Position numbers and translations under genes: made by a program. 22,106 nt of DNA from NCBI GenBank assembly GCA_005223375.1, contig RXOD01004451.1:1-22106 (forward strand). The letters run 5' to 3'. The first letter of the stretch is position 1. Each line of letters opens with the position of its first letter. The notes under the pieces were generated by a model. The model had not been told where the DNA came from, ran no database searches, and worked only from the letters and a program-made list of their open reading frames with translations. This DNA comes from Amoebophrya sp. AT5.2. Lineage: Eukaryota; Sar; Dinophyceae; Syndiniales; Amoebophryaceae. Positions 9,390 to 18,924 of the stretch are shown here, in pieces.

Positions 9390-11707
9390 TGTCGAGGAAG
9401 AAAGAGAGCTCGATGTCCGGTGCTATGATGAAAAGATGGGTGGAGCTGGAGAAAGAGCCTGGGGCCGGAGGAATGCGTGGAGCTTTGGCCGACCACGTCG
9501 TGGACTGGAAGTGCTACAGAAAGCCCAAAAGAAGACGCAATGGAAGATGAGAATGAGGTTGGGGTAGCTCAGGTTCTTGTTCTTCAAAAAGGTACTGAAT
9601 CTGATCAGATTGCTAAGACTCAGACCTAGCAAAGCGGTGCGAGAGTAGGTGCTGATTGCCTCTGGCAATGTTTGGATTTGGAACATCAACAAGGTCGATT
9701 TGTGATAGGATTTGTAGGGTGGACCTGGACGCGATGCCACTCCCGCTAAAGTGGAGATCAAGGAAGTAGCAATCGCTGGCTTTCGCGGTCGGGTCTGCAC
9801 TTGTCTAATAAAAAAATAAGCAGATCGGAGGTGATTGCGACGGATCAGCGGTCAAATTTCAGTGCGGAAGAGAGCGAGTGAAACAGGAACAGAGACGTAC
9901 TGCTACTGTCTTCTATAAATATTCTATGCAAGCAGCTCTTGTTTGAAATCTTGACGGACGCCAGGGTGCTGTCCGTCGTGGGGAGCGCAGGATCTTTTGT
10001 AAGATTAGCTTTTACGGAAACCGACACGGGAACTGCGACTCGGCTGCCCCCCTACACCAAGCAGCAGGCAGTGCTATGCGGGCGAGAGCTCTGTCGTGCA
10101 TATATTAGCGAAGATTCACATTCATTTAATCGGTGGTCGGCAGTGATGAAATTGAAACACAAAAATATATAAAATATACAACTCGCGCCGTCTGCTAAAC
10201 GCTATTTTTGCGTTTAAGTCAGTGCTCGAATTTTCGGATCCCTTTTTTTTCTTGCAGCTGCGCCATTGCATCGCAGCGGGCTCGGGATCAGAGTTCCTCA
10301 CCCGACGGCTACGGCGACCGTAGTGCCGATGAAACTATGTATACTTACGGCCGCTAACCGGCTTGGGAGACCGTAGTTCCCAACTCACTTAGCAGAACCA
10401 GGGCGACCGTAGTGCCCTCCACTTACATTTTAACCGACCAGACCCGGCGGGGCCAAGTTGCTTCGATTAAGAAAAAACGAGGACCCTGCGAGGAAAATGG
10501 CAAGCGAAAACAACGGGGCTGCCAGCTTATCTACGGCACGGGGCAACATGGCCGCGCCCGCGGCCCACTACACTACGCTACTAGGGGCACGCGATGTTGT
10601 GGCGACCTATGGCGGCGGGGAAACAAAAAAAAAAGCACGCTACTGGGGAGTTCAACGGAAAAGCCTATCAAAGTAGAACCGACAACAACCGACCGCGGTG
10701 GCGATTCTCATGGCCGTCGTCGCGATCGGGTAGTGCGACGGAAAACACACGGATGAGGTTCACGTGAAGCTCCTTTGGCACCTCATCTCATACCTTTTCT
10801 TTTCGTATCTATGGACATGGAAGCACATGGAGATGGAGAGAAAAACCGATTTGATCATTTCTGTCAGTAGATTGAGATCGGATCCGCAGCAGATAGATTG
10901 CACAGCACGTCGGCAACAGACGTCCTTGGTGATAGCCTGCAATCCACGAAGATCGGAGGGTGGCTTCACAAGGATGGACGGAGAACATCAACTTATGCTT
11001 CTAGTTCGCTGGCCCGGATTTGGCTTTGCGTTGTCGCCAGTTCGTTGACGTTGAGCATACTTCTCTGTGTTCCGTTTTCAAGCGAAAGAGGTACTGCAGC
11101 CCTGGAAAATCTGCCTGTGCCGTCAGCAGTCATGTGGAATGTGACCAGCGCAAAATAAAAAACAAATCAATCTCAATGTTGAAAGATGAAGTTCATTGTT
11201 CGATCACAAATGTACGACGTCCGTGAATGAACCTTTCTCGCTGTAAGCCCGTTGTGAATGTGATTGCAGGCGTGTCACAGTCACTGTGTTCTCAATGTGC
11301 TGTCCTCGTTGTCAAAATTTAACGCGTTTCCATCTTTTCTTTGCAATGTCTGTGGACAAAAATGCAACAGCCTCGCCGCTTCTTCGCGTTCGCCTACGCT
11401 TACGTATGAAAGAGGTAAACCGAAGTAAGAAAGTAGTAAATGAATCACAATGAGTGCATGCTGTACCGAGTAACGGAAAAACCGCGGCGAGAGCACCAAC
11501 GAGCTCGAGTCAGCTCTGTGAACGTGTGTCAACCTCCATGACCACGTCGGAAATTCCTGAACTCCTTGCAAAGTTCCTACATCAAGGTCCTCCTCCTTCA
11601 CGCCATCTTGAACGGCGCTAGTAGCGCTACACATATCCAAGCGCTGCGTAGGTGTGGGTCCTCGTCTTTCTACGCCGTCATGGTCCTCATTGCTCGTCCC
11701 GGTCCAG
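9390..11707. other. Large intergenic region, KH gene / PKG
   Basis: These 2.3 kb are the longest stretch without a supported gene. Minus-strand frames near 9423-9800 and 11281-11784 and plus-strand frames near 10412-10756 and 10898-11158 have no family features or splice context. The plus frame ending at 11158 contains one hydrophobic segment (IWLCVVASSLTLSILLCV) and could be a small membrane protein, but it has no convincing ATG. Around 10161-10180 the DNA is AT-rich (AAAAATATATAAAATATAC), followed by a hairpin at 10197-10215. The word GACCGTAGTKCC occurs at 10316, 10369 and 10405. Confidence 0.4.
10197..10215. repeat. Small hairpin AAACGC/GCGTTT
   Basis: AAACGC (10197-10202) pairs with GCGTTT (10210-10215) around a T-rich 7-nt loop, about 20 bp after an AT-rich TATA-like run. 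It may be the end of a transcript or part of a small RNA; there is no other support. Confidence 0.35.
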
Positions 11708-14700
11708 TCAGAAACCCGCACACCATGCGAACATGTTGCTGTCGTCGTTCTTGTTTGGCTGCTTTGTGTCGCCTTTGGACACATCAGAAACGTCGCTCAT
11801 ACCGCTTTCGTCATCCTTGTCCGCGATGTCACATGACGTCCATCCCGCCTTCTGCCCCTCCACATCCGGCTTCCATACGGGCTCCATGTATCTGTACGCT
11901 TCATCGAACGTCATGCATGATCAGAACGGTTGGAATTGTGGCGCCATCTCGAGGGGATTAGCACTGTTCTCCGATAGGCCGCTCTCCAAAAAGGGAAAGT
12001 CTTTGACGGAAGATCCTAAATCTTGTTGTTCTATGGCAAACCCCGCCAAGCTACACAAAAAATAAGAAGCCTTGATGACTAAATAGTAAAAATACCCTCC
12101 TGCGCACGCGTTGAAGTCGAATCCTGCGAAGTACAGGTGGCCCTTGATTTCCCCTTCCCGCGTCGCCGCCGACCCCAGTCGGAGATCCGGAATCTTCTCC
12201 AGCAGCGCGGACAGCACGCTCACGGCGTCTTCCTCAACGTAGTCGGGGAACTTCACCGCGGACTCCAGAATTTGCCGGAACAGCTCCATCTGCCCGCCCT
12301 CCCCGTCGTCGCTGCCGAAGGGGAGCGGCCCGCAGATGAACTCGTACATGACCACGCCCAGGCTCCAGAAGTCCACCAGGTGGGTGTAGCCCTTGCCGAG
12401 GATCACCTCGGGCGCCAGGTACTCCGGCGTCCCCACCACGGTGTACGCCCGCAGCGCGGTTTTGCAGCAGCCGAAGTCCACCAGCTTCGCGCGGCCCTCG
12501 AAATCCAGCAAAACGTTCTCCGGCTTCAGGTCGCGGTAGATGATCCTGCGTTCGTGCAGGTACTCCAGCGCGAGCAGGATGGAGGCCGAGTAGAACTGCG
12601 ACTGCTGCTTCGTGAGCATGCCGATGGCGCGGATCCCCAGGAACAGGTCCCCGCCCCCCAAAAACTCGGTCAAAAAGTAGATCGTGCTCCGGTCCTGCAG
12701 GGTCTTGATGAACTGGACGATGCAGGGGTGGAAGCACTGCCCATTAATCTCCTTCTCGATCACGAGGGACTTCTGCTGCTTCAGCCGGATGGCCGCCTGC
12801 TTGTCGATGCACTTCAACGCGTACTGCTTCTCGGGGTCCCGCCGGTGCGCACACAGCTTCACCACGCCGAAGGTGCCCTTGCCCACCACGTGCAGCGGGA
12901 TCAGGTCCTTCAACGTAATGTCGGAATCCTGCAGCCGCATGCGGTGCTCGAGCACCTTGCGGAAGTTTCCGACGATGCCCAGAAACGTCTCCTTGTCCAG
13001 CGCAAAACACTCGGCGCCCTCGGAAAGGGCCTGGCAGGAGGCGGAACGAGACTCGTTCAAGAGGAGCCTGCAATCCGAAGGTGGATCGATGTCGGCGAGG
13101 ACATCATCAAATGGTAGAGTGGTAAAAAAAGTACAACGACGTGGAAAAATGAGTATCCGCGAACCATGTGTAAGTAGCTCTAGCTACCCTCTTTCTCCTA
13201 AATAGTCCCAGACGCCGAGTGTGCGCAGCACTTTTTTCCCGCTCCCGCCTCCGTCTGCGCCCTTTTTCGCCGTGCCCCCAACACATGCGCCGTCAGCTGC
13301 TCCTGCGCTCCCTTCGTGATCTACTTGTAGCAGCGTGTTCTCTACTTGCTTTACGTGCACCTCGATGGTGCCGCTTTTGATGAGGTAGAACGCGTCGCTG
13401 ACGTCTCCCTGCCGGAACACGTACTCGCCTGGTCGGTACTTTTTTCGCGTCAGCGAGCTGACCACCTTCTTCAGCTGCGCCTCCGGCATGGACTTGAAGA
13501 GGAAGATCTCCTTGAGCACCTTGCGGACCTCGTTCTGCTTTATCAGCGCCCCGATCGTGGTCACCTTGTCGGAATCCGCGATGATCGCATCATCGAGCAG
13601 CGCGCGGAGGATCCGCTCCAAAGACGTCCGGTAGATCCGGGTCACGCCTGCGCTGCTGTGGTCCGCGGGTGCCCCAACGTCCCGCGCCATCAGAAGGCCC
13701 GTCCGAACCTCTTCGGCCCCGTAGCTGTCGCCGGACCGCAACTCGCACTTGCCCGCGGAGAAGTCTCGAGAAGACGAGGTGGCAGGAGAACCAGCCGCGC
13801 AATGATCGCTACCCGCGACCCTCGACTTGACGCTACGGGAGCCTTTCTTCTTGCCGTGGTTCGAAATCGAATTCGAATTCGACGACGACGGAGACTTACT
13901 ACGATTTCGCGGCTTCATCTCAACATCTGCGTCGTGGTGCGGTGCACCTACGTCTAAATTTTTGGGCGAGGGGGCGGACCGCGGGCTGCTGTTTCTTGAA
14001 CTGCTGGCCCCCGAGGGGCTGGCATCCTCTGCAGCACCAGGTGGTATCAGACACGCGCCGCTGGCGTCGCCGCCGGACGTAGCCTTGGTCGAATCGGTGT
14101 GCTTCGGTGAAGGGCAGCGCTCGTGGTCAGGAAGGTGCTCGCCACCGACCGCGCGATTATTTATCGTGAGACTCCCGTCGATGACGACGACCAGTTGTGG
14201 GGGTGAGCCGGCGGAAAGAACCATGCCGCCCGGGGGAACGGTCTGTCGTGTGGTGGGTTTCAGATTCAGATACTCTTTCTTTGAGAGGGCGGACCTCCTG
14301 GACAACAAGTTTTTCTTCTACTTTTCCCCTGAAAAATCTTCGGAGGCGCTTTTCATTTTTCTTTCTTTACTCATACTCTTACTCTGCCTCTCTGGCTAGT
14401 AAGTACATGTACATGATTCCTGCAAAAATTAATGAGCAAGAAGGAGAAGTACCTCCTCTTGGAACGTGTGCATCAAGCTCTGTTGCTGCTCCGGCAGAAG
14501 TTCCGTGAAGAACGCCGTTTTTGTTAGCGCCCCCTTCAAAACGGCCTGCTTCAGGACCGTCTCCACTCCAAAACCGTACAGCCGCTCGATGTTGCGTCGT
14601 CCGAAACTGAGCAGTTTTACCTTCTCCGGTGCTTTGGCGGACGTGATTTGCTGCTTGTTGTACAGGGAGCCGAGAAAGTCGTGCTTCCGCGCGCTGTTGT

Positions 14701-16928
14701 AGTTGCCATAGAGGTCGCGCGTCATCACCTTCCCGCTCATCACGATGAACATCCATTCGCTCGTGTCGCCCTCTCGCAGGATCGTGTCGCCGGCGTTGTA
14801 CTCCTGAATCGTGCAGCAGCCGGAGAGCCCCTCCTTCTCCTCCGGGGAAAGCGAGCCGAAATTGGGGTCGCTGTCCAGAAACCGAAGAATGCTCGCCTGG
14901 GACCGCTGCTTCAGCTGCTTCAGCGTGGTGGCGACGGTGGAGCCTGGCAAATTGCTATTGAGTGGTCATGATTGATGCTGTCGGACTTTCAGTAATATCG
15001 ATTCATGACGTCCAGCGGCTGCTTCTGCCAACACAGAAGAATAGAATGTATCAGTTATGAAGATCGAAGCAAGCATGAAATTAATTTGAATTGACTTAAA
15101 TTGAGGCTACATTCATATTACAGTTTTTCTTGACTTTTCACGTAAAATAACTGCACAACCATCAAGTTTCCACAGCGTCGCTGTTTCTCCGTCTACCCGC
15201 ACCGATGCTGTTCGGTCCACGTTGTAGAGCAGCGCCAACTCCCCGAATATCGCACCCCTGCTTAGCGCCTTCACCGCCTTCCCGTCAATCTCGACCGTGC
15301 ACTGGCCGGACCCTAAGATGTACAGACAATCGCCGGTATCTCCCTGCCGGAACACAAGTTCGCCGGAGCCGCATTTTGAGAACGTGTGTTCCGGGTGGGG
15401 GAAATGAGTAAGCTGACAATGCAGCCCGCCTCATGGATGGTCCCGATGAAAAAGGACTGGAGGGACTATCGAACCGCGTTCGGCTACAAGAGCAGAGGCG
15501 ACCACGAGCACCTCGAAAACGGAAAACGGAAAAGCAGCTAGCAGAAAGTGTTGCGGGTATGCGACTTGATGCGGTGTCGCCGGAGGCCGAGGCAGGAGAA
15601 GAGAAGGAACATCAACATCATGATCTGGGCTTCGACAGTTGTGTGGACGAAGGGGGACAGAGCATTACGGGACTGGGCGGCGCGAGGGGGAGCGGACTCA
15701 GCGAAGTGGCGCACTCGCGGCTGTGGTCGATGCAGTATAAAGGTTTGAAACTGGGAAGCGACGAACGCGACCAACGACTAGAAGAGTTGGGTCGAAAAGG
15801 CTTGGCGTACGGAGAAAAGGCGTGGAAGGAGTTGCCGAAGCACAGCTACTTGTGGAAGCTGGAAGAGCAGGAGGAAGAGAAAGGAGCAAAAGCCGCTGCT
15901 TCGCAACCCTGTCTGGCGCTCACCTTTCCGGCGAAACACAACAAGCCGAGTAAAAAGGTATGCCTTCTCCCCCACCCGGAACACAAGTTCCCCGGAACAC
16001 AAGCTTCGAGAACCGCCGCATTTTGAGAACCAAGCTCAACTGCTCCTCCTCTTCCAGTCCCGAAAAGAGGAAGTGTCGTTGCAGACTCTTCGTGAGGAGC
16101 TTCTTCTCCTCTCGCGAAAGTTCGACCGGCTTCGGTTTCACGACAATTTGCGAGGCAGAGTCCTGCTGCGCACGAACACCAGAATTCGAGCGTGGGTCCT
16201 CGTTCTTCGACCTGTGTCCATCGAGACCCCCAGCAGCGTTGCGGGACTTGTTTGCCTTTGGATTCGACGAGGAGGACGCGTCATCAGAAGTGTGGCCGTG
16301 GTCAGCGTCGTCGTCGGCGTCAGCAAACCAGCCGGCACCGAGGATCTTACGACCCGCACGAGACTTCCGCTGGGGATTGCTCGTCATGGCACGCCCAACG
16401 GCACCTGGAAAAACATAATAAATCAATGCGAACCCGAACGAATGCCTTGTCAGCACTACAACTGCCTAAGTTTTTACTTAGTACAACGAATCTACCGTGA
16501 CCGTCGCAAGATTACATCAACCTGACTTCTATCTAAGTTTCACTTTCAGTTTGCTTTTGCATATTTTTTTTAGAAGTGTTCAATTCCAATGTCTCACCCT
16601 ATGTACTCCCGCCCTACGACGTCCAGCTCCAGACGGTGACGGTACGTAGGAGAGAGAAGATCGGCAGCGCAACCAAGGAACAAGATTCATAAGCAATCAC
16701 GCGAAAAAAATATTGGCTGAAACAATGGGAAATCGTACCGGATAATGACCGTCTCAAGCGCATCGAAGCGGTGGCGAAATTTGCGGACCCGCGAAGTTCT
16801 TGCGACGACTCCGGGCTGCTTTTCGCTACAGGGACGGCCGAGACCGGGACCGTCATGTCACCGCCTGTCGAATCCGCAGGCGTACCCTGCGGAACAACCC
16901 GCTCCCCCCGAGACAGACAATTTCCCAT
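11708..16928 (-). CDS. PKG: cGMP-dependent protein kinase (alveolate PKG)
   Basis: Cyclic-nucleotide-activated Ser/Thr kinase. Exons: 16739-16928, 16008-16404, 15160-15377, 14453-14943, 13188-14242, 12096-13067, 11708-11891; 1168 residues, every phase matching. It begins MGNCLSRGERVV, a predicted myristoylation/palmitoylation signal as in Toxoplasma PKG. CNB-A (about 172-268) has a canonical cassette, F240-G-E-L-A with R251. CNB-B (270-400) has GS instead of GE at 360-361 and no arginine, so is probably non-binding. CNB-C is degenerate and split by a Ser-rich insert (about 465-597). CNB-D (676-820) is canonical (G781-E-R, then E789-S-R-S-A). Kinase: GKGTFG 846-851, K869, YRD with D963, DFG D981, GTPEY 996-1000, APE 1002-1004. 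Thr917 in FLTEF fits a small gatekeeper, as in apicomplexan PKG. The AGC tail (MEPVWKP) is in the last exon. Introns are GT-AG except intron 2. Confidence 0.95.
15385..15402 (+). repeat. Left terminal inverted repeat of PKG intron 2 element
   Basis: The 18-bp TGTGTTCCGGGTGGGGGA begins one base inside the left direct repeat. It is an exact reverse complement of 15968-15985. The ATG of a 45-codon plus-strand frame starts two bases after it. Confidence 0.85.
15404..15541 (+). CDS. Small ORF inside PKG intron 2, antisense to PKG
   Basis: A 45-codon plus-strand frame beginning directly inside the left inverted repeat. It starts MSKLTMQPASWMVPMKKDWR and continues DYRTAFGYKSRGDHEHLENG before KRKSS and a stop. 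The composition (Trp, Tyr, Lys, Asp well mixed) is protein-like and differs from chance frames nearby. It overlaps the larger frame at 15433-16026 in another register, so the two could be exons of one gene or pieces separated by a frameshift. I found no clean GT-AG link between them. Function unknown. Confidence 0.35.
   Translation: MSKLTMQPASWMVPMKKDWRDYRTAFGYKSRGDHEHLENGKRKSS
15433..16026 (+). CDS. 197-codon ORF inside PKG intron 2, antisense to PKG
   Basis: Plus-strand frame filling most of the intron. The first 60 codons are Arg-rich and less convincing, because the small frame at 15404 reads better there. From about residue 65 it is charged and plausibly helical, with LGSDERDQRLEELGRKGLAY, then EKAWKELPKHSYLWKLEEQ and an acidic EEEKG run. 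It crosses the right inverted repeat and ends 18 bp inside PKG exon 2, so its true end is probably earlier, perhaps at the GGTATG donor-like site near 15958. No family is recognised. It could be a protein of the element, a captured host gene fragment, or a nested gene. Confidence 0.35.
   Translation: MDGPDEKGLEGLSNRVRLQEQRRPRAPRKRKTEKQLAESVAGMRLDAVSPEAEAGEEKEHQHHDLGFDSCVDEGGQSITGLGGARGSGLSEVAHSRLWSMQYKGLKLGSDERDQRLEELGRKGLAYGEKAWKELPKHSYLWKLEEQEEEKGAKAAASQPCLALTFPAKHNKPSKKVCLLPHPEHKFPGTQASRTAAF
15968..15985 (-). repeat. Right terminal inverted repeat of PKG intron 2 element
   Basis: Exact complement of the left arm. Unlike the left arm it does not touch the direct repeat: 22 bp separate them, including a second, partial CCGGAACACAAG copy, so the right end appears locally duplicated. 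Confidence 0.85.
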
Positions 16929-17085
16929 TGTTCCGTCCCGAACGTAATGCGAGTCTCTACACACACTACAAATGCCACAAGGTGGCTCGCTAAAACGTGG
17001 CTCGCTAAAACGGGTGTAGGAGAGAAACAAGAGTGGCATGGACGCATGACGGAAGATTTGTCGGTGCTGTTTGTTTCGCTCTGTC

Positions 17086-18924
17086 CTATCTCACTCTTCT
17101 CCTCCAAACAAAAAACGGCCTCTTGCTGGATTCATCTTCAACGTTCCGGGCGTGTCTCTTCGGCCGCAGGGAAGGAGGAAGAACCTCGCCGTTCTCCGTT
17201 CTCCTCGCGCAAGCTAAAAATGCTTCGATCTCCAACCACAAATCGTTTCCCCAGCCGTGATTTGGTTTGTCTGTGCGCCAAATCTTAAAGAGTTGTCCGT
17301 TGCCGCCAACATATTGCAGTGCGAAAGTTTCGCGCGGGTGTCGCGAGCAATACGGCTTCACTCGAAACTGGCGCCCGACCAGCTCGGACAGTTTATGCGT
17401 CGCGGGCGTGGCAGTATTAGCACCATCCTTACCCCTCATGAAGAACTGACGCAGAAACGGAATGCCGTGCATGCGGCGCTGCAGGCTGATTACCTTCTCA
17501 TTCCGGCCGTGGCTGGGCCCGACGCGAAAAACGGACTTCTGCGTCGGTGTAGCAGGAGAAACTGCGCTTGACAAGCATGTAGTGCTGCTCCCGCTCGCGA
17601 CAACACCATCTCCATCCTTAAATACGCTACAACAACCGTCCTGCAGCCACGTCCGATTCGCGGCGATTAGTGTCGCGCAGAGAGTAGGGGTCACAAAGTC
17701 CATCATTAAAACACCGACGGGGGCGACACCTTTTCGTCTCGCAACGTACTTCGTCAGAAACCAACCGTTCAGCTGGGGATTCGTGTGCCGCAGCGGCCAG
17801 TAAAACCAACCATCCAGGGCCACACCTGTCCAGCCCGTGCCAGCAATTCTACCACTTTGTTGATGTGCCGAGACACCTTCAATTACTGGAGGCGGCTCCG
17901 GAACATCAGCGTCAACCGCACCCAAATCGGCCCCTAGTTCCAGATCGACATCCAGCGCGTCTCCTCCACCTCTCCCTGCAGCTGTCGCCTCCCGATCTTG
18001 ATCACCCGCCACCTGCCACATGTGCAAGTCGAGAAGGCTCTTTGCCTCTGTCACGCTGGCGCAGCACCAGATTGGGCACAAATCGTCGAGCCCCGACTCT
18101 CTAAAATTGTACTGCCGCGGAAGCGAGTGATCCGCGTGCGTGTGCGGACGAGCATCGTCCTCGTCCATGCCGATCCAGACGCACCTCCCTCGCAGCTCTC
18201 GGACGCGGGTGTGCACCGGGTCGAAGACGCTCTTCGCTCCACCCTCGCCCGCCGTCTTCGTGTCCTGGTTATCATACCAATTGACGCCGGATGCCCGCAT
18301 TAGCTCCAGCAACTGCGGGAAAGCGCGGTCGAAGTGACGGCGAGGCGGCCTCGCGGCCGAAGACGAGCGCATCTTTCCCGCTTGTCCTTGCAGCTGTTCC
18401 CCCCGTTCGTCTATTATCGGGATCGCGACATCTTCAGAAGACGAGAAGTTTTCCTCCCGCAGCAGAAGGATCACGAACTCTGATGGGTTTGCTTCCAGAA
18501 AGCGCGCGATGTCTGCAAAAGTCGACTCCAAAGTAGTGGTCGTACTTAGCCACGGTCCGTGCGCAACCGGAAATCGAGTTCGACCCACCTGCTCTCCCCC
18601 GTCGCCAGCCACACAGACTGCCGGTAGAATGGGTATCGCCCGAACGTCCAGCAACCGGACGCCGCAATCCAGGAGCTGCGACACGTTGAGCGTCTGGGTG
18701 CGACACCACGGTGCCAACATGGAGTCCTTGCACCGCTCCCACAATGACGCGCTTTTTTCAGCTGCAACGCATGCAGATGGTGCTGGCCCGGTGGCAGCAT
18801 TATGCGCCGCGGGAAAAAAGGGGATTTCAGCGAGCAGGCAATCCTGAAATTGCGAGAGCCATTTCCGGCCCATCGTTGTGGCATCGTCGCCCTTGACGTT
18901 GATGCCGCGATCGCGCATATTCAT
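17086..18924 (-). CDS. PI-PLC X-domain-like phosphodiesterase
   Basis: Single-exon protein of 612 residues resembling bacterial-type/PLCXD phosphatidylinositol-specific phospholipase C, which cleaves the inositol phosphodiester by His-His acid-base catalysis. Landmarks: IPFFPAAHNAA with catalytic-type H41, DCGVRLLDVR (86-95), VAHGPW with the second histidine H122, then LESTFADIARFLEANPSEFV (132-151), typical of the X-domain helix and strand. Later come LRGRCVWIG (244-252) and GVLMMDFVTPTL (404-415). It contains a low-complexity acidic insert (about 310-350) and an unrecognised C-terminal part (about 505-570) with LFKIWRTDKPNHGWGNDLW. No Y or C2 domain is visible, so it is not a eukaryotic delta-type PLC. 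There is no signal peptide. It ends only 157 bp from the PKG start codon. The start was taken as the first ATG; M3 is equally possible. Confidence 0.85.
   Translation of the reverse strand: MNMRDRGINVKGDDATTMGRKWLSQFQDCLLAEIPFFPAAHNAATGPAPSACVAAEKSASLWERCKDSMLAPWCRTQTLNVSQLLDCGVRLLDVRAIPILPAVCVAGDGGEQVGRTRFPVAHGPWLSTTTTLESTFADIARFLEANPSEFVILLLREENFSSSEDVAIPIIDERGEQLQGQAGKMRSSSAARPPRRHFDRAFPQLLELMRASGVNWYDNQDTKTAGEGGAKSVFDPVHTRVRELRGRCVWIGMDEDDARPHTHADHSLPRQYNFRESGLDDLCPIWCCASVTEAKSLLDLHMWQVAGDQDREATAAGRGGGDALDVDLELGADLGAVDADVPEPPPVIEGVSAHQQSGRIAGTGWTGVALDGWFYWPLRHTNPQLNGWFLTKYVARRKGVAPVGVLMMDFVTPTLCATLIAANRTWLQDGCCSVFKDGDGVVASGSSTTCLSSAVSPATPTQKSVFRVGPSHGRNEKVISLQRRMHGIPFLRQFFMRGKDGANTATPATHKLSELVGRQFRVKPYCSRHPRETFALQYVGGNGQLFKIWRTDKPNHGWGNDLWLEIEAFLACARRTENGEVLPPSLRPKRHARNVEDESSKRPFFVWRRRVR

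Larger units (their letters stand above)
15378..16013 (-). mobile_element. Introner-like element forming PKG intron 2
   Basis: About 630 bp interrupt CNB-A between S196 and K197. The direct repeat GAGAAC flanks the element (15378-15383 and 16008-16013); removing the element plus one repeat copy restores the CNB frame exactly. Just inside lie perfect 18-bp inverted repeats, TGTGTTCCGGGTGGGGGA at 15385-15402 and its complement at 15968-15985. The right side carries 22 extra bp with another CCGGAACACAAG (15992-16003). No junction inside the shared 6 bp gives GT-AG; the closest is GT-AC. TIRs plus target-site duplication with non-canonical splicing match introner elements described in Amoebophrya; calling this one is inference. 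No transposase is recognised. The alternative is a recent transposon insertion that disables PKG, but the exact frame restoration argues for splicing. Confidence 0.75.

Noticed and set aside
10338..10348. ATACTTAC, like the 5' end of U1 snRNA
   Set aside because: The following sequence does not resemble U1 stem-loops, and an 8-mer match is expected by chance.
10316..10416. Word GACCGTAGTKCC three times, considered as a CRISPR-like array or spliced-leader array
   Set aside because: Spacing is irregular (53 and 36 bp), units are only 12 nt, and the known dinoflagellate spliced-leader core is not present.
11281..11784. 167-codon minus-strand frame downstream of and overlapping the PKG end
   Set aside because: Different register from the PKG tail, which closes at 11708 in correct phase; no domain or splice context, so probably 3' UTR.
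12137..13117. 326-codon plus-strand frame opposite the PKG kinase exon
   Set aside because: Antisense shadow of a GC-rich, strongly conserved kinase exon; the minus strand carries all kinase motifs.
15378..16030. PKG read as a pseudogene interrupted by a transposon
   Set aside because: All other PKG exons are intact with matching phases, and removing the element between the 6-bp repeats restores CNB-A exactly; splicing is the simpler reading, though cDNA is decisive.
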